Origin: Acidobacteriota bacterium
Lineage (GTDB): Bacteria > Acidobacteriota > Terriglobia > UBA7540
Assembly: GCA_003171295.1 (NCBI GenBank)
Contig: PMYF01000286.1
Coordinates: forward strand, 1 to 5,514
Direction: 5' to 3'
DNA: 5,514 nt
Each line of letters opens with the position of its first letter. Position 1 is the stretch's first letter. Made by a program: the position numbers and the translations under genes. The notes under the pieces were generated by a model. The model saw nothing but the letters and a program-made list of their open reading frames with translations, made no database searches and was not told the origin of the DNA. This document shows positions 1 through 5,514 of the stretch, piece by piece.

Positions 1-164
1 GTGTGAATGGTCGAACAGGGCCGCAGCAACATTCCTGTTCCGGGCACCAGGGACTTCCTCCCCATCAGGCCAACGAGCTTGTCCAGAAACGAATCTGCAA
101 CCTGAATCCGGTCGCCCACAATGCAGACTTTGCGGGTCGAATCGACAACCGTGATCTCTTTCAT
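1..164 (-). CDS. DUF192-family protein, N-terminal part (cut by window edge)
   Basis: The visible part is 54 codons, from an ATG at 164 to the window edge, so the C-terminal half is missing. The segment LVGLMGRKSL (residues 30-39), followed by PGTGMLLRPCSTIH (41-54), is the hallmark N-terminal block of DUF192. In that family a 'GLMgR..L..G.GmLL.pc.sIHT' stretch precedes a 'fgM..pIDvvFl' block, which would lie just outside the window. The family has solved structures but no firmly established function. There is no obvious signal peptide or membrane segment at this start, so the protein looks cytoplasmic unless translation begins elsewhere. The start is supported by the ATGA overlap with the upstream 48-aa gene (stop at 161-163), which suggests translational coupling. 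The local ribosome binding site is weak (GGTGA about 8 bases upstream), as expected for a coupled gene. Family assignment is fairly secure; a role in pilus biology is only inferred from position. Confidence 0.85.
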   Translation of the reverse strand, partial: MKEITVVDSTRKVCIVGDRIQVADSFLDKLVGLMGRKSLVPGTGMLLRPCSTIH

Positions 165-307
165 TGGAAGTCACCAGGTCCTTTGCGCGAAGAGGATACA
201 CGCGGTGAATCGTCGGGGTCGCCCTGATTAATATCCCCTGTGGTTGCGGCGACTACGGGCGCGAGCAGCATGCCAACAAATGCCAGTGCAATTATGAAGT
301 CGTGCAT
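161..307 (-). CDS. Small hypothetical protein with hydrophobic N-terminus (48 aa)
   Basis: I do not recognise a named family. The 48-aa product has a hydrophobic stretch at residues 4-22 (FIIALAFVGMLLAPVVAAT) and a polar tail rich in Asp, Gly, Pro and Ser. The hydrophobic part could be a membrane anchor. It could also be a signal peptide cleaved near the alanines at 20-21, although the usual basic N-region is absent (MHD). The start at 307 was chosen because AAGGGA lies 8 bases upstream (316-321) and because the hydrophobic stretch then begins at once. A longer in-frame start at 466 would overlap the upstream 31-aa gene and add a Ser-rich, low-quality N-terminus. The stop overlaps the DUF192 start as ATGA. 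Its position in the Tad operon suggests an envelope accessory role, but nothing in the sequence shows which one. A non-coding leader for the DUF192 gene is the alternative. Confidence 0.6.
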   Translation of the reverse strand: MHDFIIALAFVGMLLAPVVAATTGDINQGDPDDSPRVSSSRKGPGDFQ

Positions 308-342
308 CGAGTGTTTCCCTTGTAGTTCGTCGATATGAGGAG

Positions 343-371
343 GACGGTGAGCGGTCACTCCGCCCACCGCC
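343..371 (-). promoter_or_regulatory. Stable RNA stem-loop between the two small genes
   Basis: On the minus-strand transcript, GGCGGUGGGCGG pairs with CCGCUCACCGUC around a 5-base loop (AGUGA), giving 12 uninterrupted pairs. Two of these are G-U wobbles (344/370 and 350/364). On the plus strand those two positions would be A-C mismatches, so the full stem exists only in the RNA of the operon's direction. The hairpin lies in the 88-base gap between the 31-aa gene (ending at 396) and the 48-aa gene (starting at 307). No U-tract follows it, so it does not look like a canonical intrinsic terminator. An mRNA-stabilising or processing element that sets the relative level of upstream and downstream parts of the operon is the likeliest reading. 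Partial attenuation is another possibility. Confidence 0.55.
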
Positions 372-395
372 ATTGGTATGGGCGCGGATGATGGA

Positions 396-491
396 CTATA
401 TCTCCCTTTTCGTGCTACGGCGCCAGACGAGCAGGCCGAGCACGATGACGAAGAGAATGCCCGCAATGGCGCGAATCTCGGTCCCAGTCAT
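396..491 (-). CDS. Single-pass membrane microprotein (31 aa)
   Basis: This is a 31-codon frame directly after tadC, with 22 bases between them. It encodes a short polar N-terminus (MTGTEIRA), one hydrophobic segment at about residues 9-23 (IAGILFVIVLGLLVW), and a basic tail WRRSTKREI. By the positive-inside rule the C-terminus should face the cytoplasm. The start is well fixed: a strong AAAGGAGA Shine-Dalgarno lies 8 bases upstream (499-506), and an in-frame TGA sits only one codon before the ATG (495-497). The frame ends at TAG (396-398). No known family is recognised. The location right after the two platform proteins suggests a small partner of TadB/TadC, but that is inference from context. 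The strong ribosome binding site, the clean membrane segment and the operon position argue for a real gene despite its size. Confidence 0.68.
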   Translation of the reverse strand: MTGTEIRAIAGILFVIVLGLLVWRRSTKREI

Positions 492-498
492 CGATCAA

Positions 499-506
499 TC
501 TCCTTT
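499..506 (-). promoter_or_regulatory. Strong Shine-Dalgarno of the 31-aa gene
   Basis: AAAGGAGA on the minus strand is close to the full anti-Shine-Dalgarno complement, and lies 8 bases before the ATG at 491. It falls in the 22-base gap after the tadC stop (514-516). It is the main evidence that this very short frame is translated and that 491 is its start. Confidence 0.7.
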
Positions 507-513
507 CTTGAAA

Positions 514-1422
514 TCATTGGCCGAACGCACTGAACCCACGGATGATCGCAATCACGGCGGGCCCTAGTAGGACGACGAAAATCACTGGAAAGATGAAGCA
601 CACAAGCGGAATCAGCAATGTGATGCTGCTGCGTGCGGCGCGTTCCTCTGCACGCTGCTTTCGTTGCATGCGCAGGGAGTCCGCGAGAACGTGCATGGAC
701 TCCGAAATGGGAGTCCCGAACTTCTCTGCCTGGAAAAGCATATTGGCAATTTGCTCGATATCCTCCGACTTTGTGCGAGCCACCAGCTTTTTCCATGCCT
801 GGACTCGGGTATCACCGAGCGACCTTAAGCGACCAAGATGCAGTAGTTCGTTGCATAGATCCGGGTAAGCGATATCAAGCACACCTGCGGTACGCTGCAC
901 AGCCTGGTCCACGCCGAGACCGGCATCCATACAGATGACGAGCAAGTCAACTGTGTCCGGCAGACTCCGGCGGATCTTATTCCGCCGCTTCTTCACCAAT
1001 CTCTCCAGCACAAAATCGGGGATTAAGTAGCCGGCACTTGCCACACCTAGAATGATGGCGAAGCCGGTAGTGAAGAACGATACTAGCGCAACTGCGGCAA
1101 CCGGCAACAGGACACGGATGCCAACATACATATCCAGCGCATGCGCGTCGTAGAATCCTGCCGCGGACAACCGTACTCGAACTCTATTGCTGTCAGCAAT
1201 ACCCAGGCGCAAGCGAATCGAGTGAACAATATACGAAAAGCCGACGAGCGCACGCACAGAGGAGCCGGCTCGCTCTTCTAAGGCTCTGAGGTGCGGGTTG
1301 ACCACGGCCGCGCTTCTCTTTGCCAACTGAGCTTTTTCGTGGCGCATGAGAAAGAAGACAAAAGCCGCCATGGCCGCGGAGAAACTGGCAACGCTGATTA
1401 GAAAATAGAGAATCTGGGTCAT
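514..1422 (-). CDS. tadC: Tad pilus inner-membrane platform protein TadC
   Basis: TadC is the second of the paired inner-membrane platform proteins. With TadB it couples the TadA ATPase to assembly or export of Flp pilin. The 302-aa protein has an N-terminal membrane segment (about 5-25), a central hydrophobic pair (about 100-136), a cytoplasmic GspF/T2SSF domain (about 150-265) and a C-terminal membrane segment (about 267-295). The domain carries the family's CMDAGLGVDQAVQR motif (164-177), the QAEKFGTPISESM block (231-243) and the basic RKQRAEERAAR run (254-264). The last segment holds the typical PLVCFIFPVIFVVLLGPAV (272-290). Length is normal for the family. The start at 1422 has an ideal GGAGG 8 bases upstream, inside the end of tadB, and the gap to the tadB stop is 3 bases. 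No damage is seen. TadB and TadC are homologous, and the order and C-terminal motif make this one TadC. Confidence 0.95.
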   Translation of the reverse strand: MTQILYFLISVASFSAAMAAFVFFLMRHEKAQLAKRSAAVVNPHLRALEERAGSSVRALVGFSYIVHSIRLRLGIADSNRVRVRLSAAGFYDAHALDMYVGIRVLLPVAAVALVSFFTTGFAIILGVASAGYLIPDFVLERLVKKRRNKIRRSLPDTVDLLVICMDAGLGVDQAVQRTAGVLDIAYPDLCNELLHLGRLRSLGDTRVQAWKKLVARTKSEDIEQIANMLFQAEKFGTPISESMHVLADSLRMQRKQRAEERAARSSITLLIPLVCFIFPVIFVVLLGPAVIAIIRGFSAFGQ

Positions 1423-1425
1423 CGC

Positions 1426-2382
1426 TTAAGCCTCCGGCCTCGTGATTGCGTATACCAGCGCACTGCCAATCAAGAGGGATGCACATGCGTAATACAGCAG
1501 ATAGTGCCCCAACGGATCCGTAAGCAGCGGGTCCAACCATTCCGGGTTTAGGATTCTCATTGCCAGAGCAAGCCCAATGGGCATACAGACCAACACAATG
1601 CCACTGATGCGGCCCTGCGTGGTTTTGACCCGTAGTTCTCCGTTGATGCGAATGCGCTCACGGATCATTTGTGTAGTCCGGTCCAAGACCTGAGGAAGAT
1701 TGCCTCCGGTCTCCCTTTGGACCATTACTGCGGTAACCATGAATCGCAAATCCTGTGTTGGGATTCGCTCGCTCATTTGCAGGAGAGCCTCGTTCTGCTG
1801 GAGACCTAACCTGACCTGACCGCCTAATACGGCAAATTCAGACCTCACAGGCTGGGTTGCCTCCTGCCCTGCAATCTCGAACGCTGCCTGTACCGAATGA
1901 CCCGCCTTTACGGCACGTGAGATGAGATCCATGGAGTCGGGTAGCGCTTTATCGAACGCGGCCAGGCGGCGACTACGCATGAGGAGCAGGTACAGGTAGG
2001 GCAGTAACGCTCCCATGCTCAAAAAGATAAACTCGACAAACAGGATTGGGACCAGCAACCAGGCAAGAAGAAAGCCGACCACCGCTCCGGCAAAACAAAA
2101 CCCAAAGACCGTGGGCACGCTTAGTGACAAGGCCCCCTGCTGGATTAGCAAATCTATGTGCTTGGCAATTGATGTATCACGCAGCCCCTTATCAGCCTTG
2201 GCATTTTCGGCCCGTGCGGGATCGATCAGGGGTGGCTGATCCTCGGAGTCCGCGCCATTGCCTGCCGAGATGTGCTGCGCCCTGTTCAATGTCGCCTTCT
2301 CGGCTTTGGAGGAGCGCGTCGAGAGCAGAAAGACGACCAGCGTGACCACGAACAACCCAATAAACAGGCCGATAAACTGCAT
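1426..2382 (-). CDS. tadB: Tad pilus inner-membrane platform protein TadB
   Basis: TadB forms the inner-membrane platform of the Tad pilus with TadC and is thought to contact the TadA ATPase. The 318-aa protein begins with a membrane segment (about 2-20), followed by a charged linker (21-75). A hydrophobic pair lies at about 92-135, the T2SSF/GspF domain at about 143-255, and two C-terminal membrane segments at about 259-278 and 293-312. Recognisable domain motifs are FDKALPDSMDLISRAVKAGHS (143-163, family 'LP.a.dl..r.l.aG.s') and RETGGNLPQVLD (223-234), the most conserved part of TadB. The start at 2382 has GGAGG 7 bases upstream (2390-2394), placed in the last codons of tadA, and only 2 bases separate it from the tadA stop. 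Length and architecture are typical and the frame is intact. Confidence 0.95.
   Translation of the reverse strand: MQFIGLFIGLFVVTLVVFLLSTRSSKAEKATLNRAQHISAGNGADSEDQPPLIDPARAENAKADKGLRDTSIAKHIDLLIQQGALSLSVPTVFGFCFAGAVVGFLLAWLLVPILFVEFIFLSMGALLPYLYLLLMRSRRLAAFDKALPDSMDLISRAVKAGHSVQAAFEIAGQEATQPVRSEFAVLGGQVRLGLQQNEALLQMSERIPTQDLRFMVTAVMVQRETGGNLPQVLDRTTQMIRERIRINGELRVKTTQGRISGIVLVCMPIGLALAMRILNPEWLDPLLTDPLGHYLLYYACASLLIGSALVYAITRPEA
1431..1435 (-). promoter_or_regulatory. Shine-Dalgarno of tadC inside tadB
   Basis: GGAGG on the minus strand lies 8 bases before the tadC ATG and is formed by the last sense codons of tadB (CCG GAG GCT before TAA). It fixes the tadC start at 1422 and shows that tadC translation depends on the same transcript as tadB. 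Confidence 0.75.
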
Positions 2383-2384
2383 CC

Positions 2385-3767
2385 TTATACCTCCATCCGG
2401 TGATCGAATATGTCGCGAGAAAGGTCGCCCCCAGCAGTAGTAATGATTTCCAAGCAGCGGGGGCGCAGGCCCATTCCTCGAAATGCGCCATGAACCCGGC
2501 CTTGGCTATCCACGCCAGATTTCTCGAATGCGAAGATCTCTTGCGTTGTCAGCACATCTCCTTGCATGCCGGATAACTCTGTTATGTTCGTGATGCATCG
2601 TCTGCCGTCGCTCAGCCGGCTTGCCTGGATGATCAAGTGGATTGCGTTGGCGATTTGTTGTTTGATGGCCTTCTCTGGCAGGTTTGTGGACCCCATAAGG
2701 ACCATGCTTTCCAGGCGCGTTATCGCATCGCGCGGGGAGTTCGCGTGAATGGTGGCAAGCGATCCGTCATGGCCTGTGTTCATGGCCTGAAGAAGGTCCA
2801 GAGCTTCTTCACCGCGCACCTCGCCCAAGACGATCCTGTCGGGGCGCATGCGCAGGGCGTTGACAACTAACTCGCGCTGCCTGATTTGCCCCCTTCCTTC
2901 GACGTTGGCTGGACGGCATTCCAGCCGCACTACATGCTTCTGCTGTAGTTTCAGCTCAGCGGAATCTTCGACGGTGATGATGCGCTCTCGCGGACCTATG
3001 GAACGAGATAGGACGTTGAGCAGTGTGGTTTTTCCAGCGCCCGTTCCACCAGAGATAAGGCAACTGAGTTTAGCCTTGACCGCGGCCTTGAGGAACTCCA
3101 GCATTTCAGGAGAGATGCTCTTGCTCGCTACGAGATTCTCTGCCGTCAAGGGGCGCACGCCAAACTTGCGAATGCTAATGATCGGGCCATCAAGGGCCAG
3201 CGGGGGAATAATTATATTGACGCGCGAACCGTTCGACAGACGCGCGTCGACCATCGGGGACGACTCATCTACATGACGGCCCACAGCAGAGACAATCCTG
3301 TCGATGATATGCATCAGGTGTTCCCTGTTATAGAACCTGACGTTGGTTTCTTCGATGATTCCCTTGCGTTCAACATAGACTGTCGTATGAGTATTGACGA
3401 GGATGTCGTCTACAGTTTCATCATCGATCAAGGGTTGTAGCGGGCCGTACCCGTAGACCTCCTGGAGAACCTGCTCCGCGAGTTGATCGCGTTCCACGCC
3501 GCTGTAAGGCATGCGCCGCCGCGCGATTATGTTGATGATGGCCTTGCGCATCTCCTCCTTGTCCTCGGGGCGCGCTTGAATGAGTCTCTCTGGATGCAAT
3601 TGAGACAACAGCTCTTCGTGGATGGCTTGGGTATCTCTCGCGGGAAAGTGCCGGATCTCCGCGACGGCGCTCGGGCTCACGTGTCGGGGAGGAGCCGAAA
3701 ACTCGATTGGGACGTCGATTGTAGCGCTCGATTGACCAATCTCAGTTGGATCGTTTGGTGAAGGCAT
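2385..3767 (-). CDS. tadA: Tad pilus assembly ATPase TadA/CpaF
   Basis: TadA is the hexameric secretion ATPase of the type II/IV (VirB11-like) family. It powers Flp pilus assembly from the cytoplasmic side of the inner membrane. The 460-aa protein has a variable N-terminal tail (1-50), a CpaF-type N-terminal domain (about 60-225, with YGYGPLQPLIDDETVDDILVN at 105-125) and a C-terminal ATPase domain. All key motifs are present. Walker A is GGTGAGKTT (240-248, catalytic Lys246). The Asp box is ITVEDSAEL (264-272). Walker B is RIVLGEVRG (311-319, with Glu316). The His box is TGHDGSLATIHANSP (331-345, with His333 and His341). Length is usual for CpaF. The start at 3767 follows a modest AAGG 9 bases upstream and lies 6 bases after the tadZ stop. 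The protein should be active. Whether it also drives retraction, as reported for the Caulobacter homologue, cannot be told from sequence. Confidence 0.97.
   Translation of the reverse strand: MPSPNDPTEIGQSSATIDVPIEFSAPPRHVSPSAVAEIRHFPARDTQAIHEELLSQLHPERLIQARPEDKEEMRKAIINIIARRRMPYSGVERDQLAEQVLQEVYGYGPLQPLIDDETVDDILVNTHTTVYVERKGIIEETNVRFYNREHLMHIIDRIVSAVGRHVDESSPMVDARLSNGSRVNIIIPPLALDGPIISIRKFGVRPLTAENLVASKSISPEMLEFLKAAVKAKLSCLISGGTGAGKTTLLNVLSRSIGPRERIITVEDSAELKLQQKHVVRLECRPANVEGRGQIRQRELVVNALRMRPDRIVLGEVRGEEALDLLQAMNTGHDGSLATIHANSPRDAITRLESMVLMGSTNLPEKAIKQQIANAIHLIIQASRLSDGRRCITNITELSGMQGDVLTTQEIFAFEKSGVDSQGRVHGAFRGMGLRPRCLEIITTAGGDLSRDIFDHRMEV
2390..2394 (-). promoter_or_regulatory. Shine-Dalgarno of tadB inside tadA
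   Basis: GGAGG on the minus strand overlaps the final Met-Glu-Val codons of tadA (ATG GAG GTA TAA) and lies 7 bases before the tadB ATG at 2382. It supports that start and tight translational linkage of the ATPase and platform genes. Confidence 0.75.
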
Positions 3768-3773
3768 GATGGG

Positions 3774-4973
3774 CTACCTTTTTATTCCAAAGAATGATCC
3801 CTTGCGGGGAGCTGGCACTGCCTCTTCATCTATGAGCCCAAGCACGACGTTCAAGCTGTCATGGAACCCATGCACCTGTTGAGGAACCTGATGCCCGGCA
3901 TTGATGGCGGCAGAGATCGGTTCCGCGAGATCGGGGAAGGTAGTTGCAAACGGGATGCCTGCTGAGTTCGCCATCATTTCGAGTGTCAGCGGACCGCGTC
4001 CTGCGCGGGTTATGATCAGCTTCTGCCGGTCCTGGTTGCGGCCCAGCATGTCCAAATAGCGCGACACGTCGCGCATCGAGGCGATGTCGAGAGAAGAAAC
4101 AAGAAATACCTGGTCGGCACGTTGCGCTATTGCTGCGGTCTCCGGGAGCGCCGGGTCGGCATCGAAGATTGTGAAGTCGCTTTCTGCACGCAGCAACGCC
4201 AGAACCCTGTCGATTGCTTCAACGGTGGGTGGTTCTGGCCGGAAATGTTGTCGTCTCATCGCATCCGAAAGCGAGGAGCAGTCATCAGGAGAGCACAACA
4301 CAGACAGGCCCATGGTGTGTCGCACGAGCATGCTGTGCAATAGAGCGCCATCGAGCCTGTGAATGTCTCCCAAAATCGTTGAGAACGAGTAGCCGGAGTT
4401 TGTCAGATTCAGATAAACAGCAACATGCCCCAACTGGCGTTTGAGATCGACCAACAGGATGTTCTTATCGGGCAGTCCGGCTAGGGCAAGCGAGGTATGA
4501 ACGGCTAGGGTGGTGGCGCCCACACCTCCCCGAACTCCTATAAAAGCTACCAGGCGCCCGTTCCGGCTGGATTCATTTTCGATAGCCGCGACGCGACGCA
4601 ACACGTTACCAAGCGCGGAATCTATCTGTGAGTCTGTCGCCGGCCATCGCAGGAACTCGCTGCACCCGGCGCGCATGGCACGCAACAGTGTGTCGTTATC
4701 GGATGTTAGGGAAACCGCCACCGGCCATATCCGCGGCGTTGCATTAGCGCTCAATGCCTCTGCCGTCCTGATTCCTTGTTCAACATCGGTGAAGTCGATG
4801 AAGGCAATGCAGGGCGCATCCGGGGACAATTGCGACAGGTCAATACGGCTGCCATTGGTGAGGTACTGGCTGATCTTGCCTACACCTAGCCCCTGCGAAC
4901 CGGCAACGCGTTCAAGCAGTGTCACCAACTCTGGGTTGGCGCGGACAGCAAGTAGCAGTGGACGATTGGCCAT
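3774..4973 (-). CDS. tadZ: Tad pilus localisation protein TadZ/CpaE (MinD/ParA-like)
   Basis: TadZ/CpaE places the Tad machine at its site in the cell, often a pole, and recruits other Tad proteins. The 399-aa protein has two parts. Residues about 5-125 form an atypical response-regulator receiver fold: Asp60 ends a strand in CIAFIDF, and FLRWP (107-111) stands where receivers have the Lys-Pro loop, with Arg in place of the Lys. Residues about 138-385 form a MinD/ParA-like P-loop domain. Its Walker A is deviant: GVRGGVGATT (146-155), with Arg148 at the signature-lysine site and Ala153 where the P-loop lysine normally is. Asp176 (LLVDLKRQLGHV) is the switch I aspartate, and DADPALPET (271-279) fills the switch II/Walker B site. 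Loss of the lysines is common in CpaE/TadZ proteins as I recall them, so ATP hydrolysis may be weak or absent. The start at 4973 lies 2 bases after the secretin stop, with a weak GGAAAG upstream. Confidence 0.93.
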   Translation of the reverse strand: MANRPLLLAVRANPELVTLLERVAGSQGLGVGKISQYLTNGSRIDLSQLSPDAPCIAFIDFTDVEQGIRTAEALSANATPRIWPVAVSLTSDNDTLLRAMRAGCSEFLRWPATDSQIDSALGNVLRRVAAIENESSRNGRLVAFIGVRGGVGATTLAVHTSLALAGLPDKNILLVDLKRQLGHVAVYLNLTNSGYSFSTILGDIHRLDGALLHSMLVRHTMGLSVLCSPDDCSSLSDAMRRQHFRPEPPTVEAIDRVLALLRAESDFTIFDADPALPETAAIAQRADQVFLVSSLDIASMRDVSRYLDMLGRNQDRQKLIITRAGRGPLTLEMMANSAGIPFATTFPDLAEPISAAINAGHQVPQQVHGFHDSLNVVLGLIDEEAVPAPRKGSFFGIKR

Positions 4974-4975
4974 CT

Positions 4976-5514
4976 TTATTTCTTTCCGGTGAGCGACTTG
5001 TCGAATGTGTTGGCTTCTAAAAAGGGCCTTGCGGGTGTGGGCGGGGTTGGCACCGGATCCGGATTGCTGACTTCATCGACGATGTGGGGAGTTACGATGA
5101 CGAGCAGTTCGGTCGTTGAACGTTGCGTGCTTTTCGAGTGAAAGAGCGCACCGATGATGGGAATCGATGCAATCCCGGGCATGTGCTCGAATTGATCGGT
5201 AAGGCGCCGGTCGAGCAATCCGGTCAGCGCGAAGGTTTGGCCGTCCCGCAGTTCAATGTCTGTTTCCGCGCTGCGCGAGCTGATGGCCGGGATTGTATAG
5301 CCGGCGATTTCCACTTCGTTCGTATAGTCGAGAGCGGAAACCTCCGGAGCTACATGCAACCGTATGGTGCCGTCATCGAGGACTGTCGGCAGAAAATTGA
5401 GGCTGACGCCGTAGGGTTTGAACTCAACGGTTACAGCAACTTGTCCACTGACACCCCCTTCCACCATCGGGAACGGGAATTCCCCCCCGGCAAGGAAGGT
5501 GCCTGTGTCAATGT
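4976..5514 (-). CDS. rcpA: Tad pilus outer-membrane secretin RcpA/CpaC, C-terminal part
   Basis: RcpA/CpaC forms the multimeric outer-membrane channel through which the Flp pilus leaves the cell. About 178 C-terminal residues are visible; the gene continues past the right edge. An internal ATG at 5467 is not the true start, because the frame runs upstream without a stop and encodes conserved secretin sequence (FLAGGEFPFP, 5468-5497). Further secretin landmarks are VEFKPYGVSLNFLPTVLDDG, LRDGQTFALTGLLDRR and PGIASIPIIGALFHS. They end with TTELLVIVTPHIVDEV, the closing strand and 'TP.iV' signature of the family. A Pro/Thr-rich tail (NPDPVPTPPTPARPF, ending TGKK) follows. Such short tails after the barrel occur in CpaC proteins. 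The stop is 2 bases from the tadZ start, so the genes are surely co-transcribed. N-terminal BON/N-domains and the signal peptide lie outside the window. Confidence 0.94.
   Translation of the reverse strand, partial: IDTGTFLAGGEFPFPMVEGGVSGQVAVTVEFKPYGVSLNFLPTVLDDGTIRLHVAPEVSALDYTNEVEIAGYTIPAISSRSAETDIELRDGQTFALTGLLDRRLTDQFEHMPGIASIPIIGALFHSKSTQRSTTELLVIVTPHIVDEVSNPDPVPTPPTPARPFLEANTFDKSLTGKK

Noticed and set aside
343..371. The stem-loop as an intrinsic terminator of the pilus operon
   Set aside because: The stem is strong, but the minus-strand sequence after it (CUCCUCAUAUCGACG) has no U-tract, and plausible genes with ribosome binding sites follow within 40 to 180 bases.
161..466. A longer 101-aa version of the small protein, starting at 466 on the minus strand
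   Set aside because: It would overlap the 31-aa gene in another frame, adds a Ser/Arg-rich low-quality N-terminus translated through the hairpin, and puts the hydrophobic segment in the middle. The start at 307 has its own AAGGGA at good spacing.
165..513. CRISPR array, tRNA or mobile-element end in the sparse region downstream of tadC
   Set aside because: No direct repeats with regular spacing, no cloverleaf-like arms with a CCA or T-loop motif, and no terminal inverted repeats were seen. The region is explained by two small frames and one hairpin.
2848..3276. Open frame of 142 codons on the plus strand opposite tadA
   Set aside because: It lies wholly within the reverse complement of conserved tadA ATPase sequence, has no credible ribosome binding site or recognisable motif, and matches the usual antisense shadow of a moderately GC-rich gene.
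4510..4992. Open frame of 160 codons on the plus strand opposite tadZ
   Set aside because: It is antisense to the receiver-like and P-loop parts of tadZ, has a composition typical of shadow frames (Ser/Arg/Thr rich) and shows no domain signature.
5482..5488. Run of seven C (G on the coding strand) in the secretin gene as a phase-variation tract
   Set aside because: The run encodes the conserved AGGEF motif with Gly-Gly as GGG GGG. Seven bases is short for a contingency tract, and the frame is intact on both sides.

Overview
The window is the middle and 3' part of a Tad (tight adherence, type IVc) pilus operon. All of it reads leftward on the minus strand, so the first-transcribed gene lies at the right edge. 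In order of transcription the genes are: the C-terminal part of the outer-membrane secretin (rcpA/cpaC, cut by the right edge), the MinD-like localisation protein tadZ/cpaE, the secretion ATPase tadA/cpaF, and the two inner-membrane platform proteins tadB and tadC. Two very small membrane or exported proteins follow (31 and 48 aa), then the N-terminal half of a DUF192-family protein cut by the left edge. I see no convincing gene on the plus strand; its open frames are shadows of the pilus genes.

The pilus genes are packed with gaps of 2 to 6 bases. Shine-Dalgarno sequences sit inside the end of the preceding gene, which indicates one polycistronic mRNA. Together they form the working core of the machine. 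TadZ places it at the cell pole or envelope, the TadA hexamer hydrolyses ATP, TadB and TadC form the platform that pushes Flp pilins out of the membrane, and RcpA/CpaC is the exit pore. Pilin, prepilin peptidase, RcpC/CpaB, TadD and TadE/F/G are not in this window and would be expected upstream (right) or further downstream (left).

The less ordinary part is the 5'-most 500 bases, downstream of tadC. A 31-aa single-pass protein and a 48-aa protein with a hydrophobic N-terminus each have a plausible ribosome binding site. They are separated by an 88-base gap holding a 12-bp stem-loop that pairs fully only in the minus-strand RNA. The 48-aa frame overlaps the DUF192 start by ATGA. This is the best candidate here for under-described biology: small accessory proteins and a DUF192 protein tied by translation to a pilus operon.

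The organism is a Gram-negative (diderm) bacterium, since an outer-membrane secretin is present. The moderately GC-rich composition and this gene order, with a DUF192 gene after tadC, would suit Acidobacteriota or a similar soil or environmental lineage. That assignment is a weak inference from memory of such loci; the sequence does not prove it.
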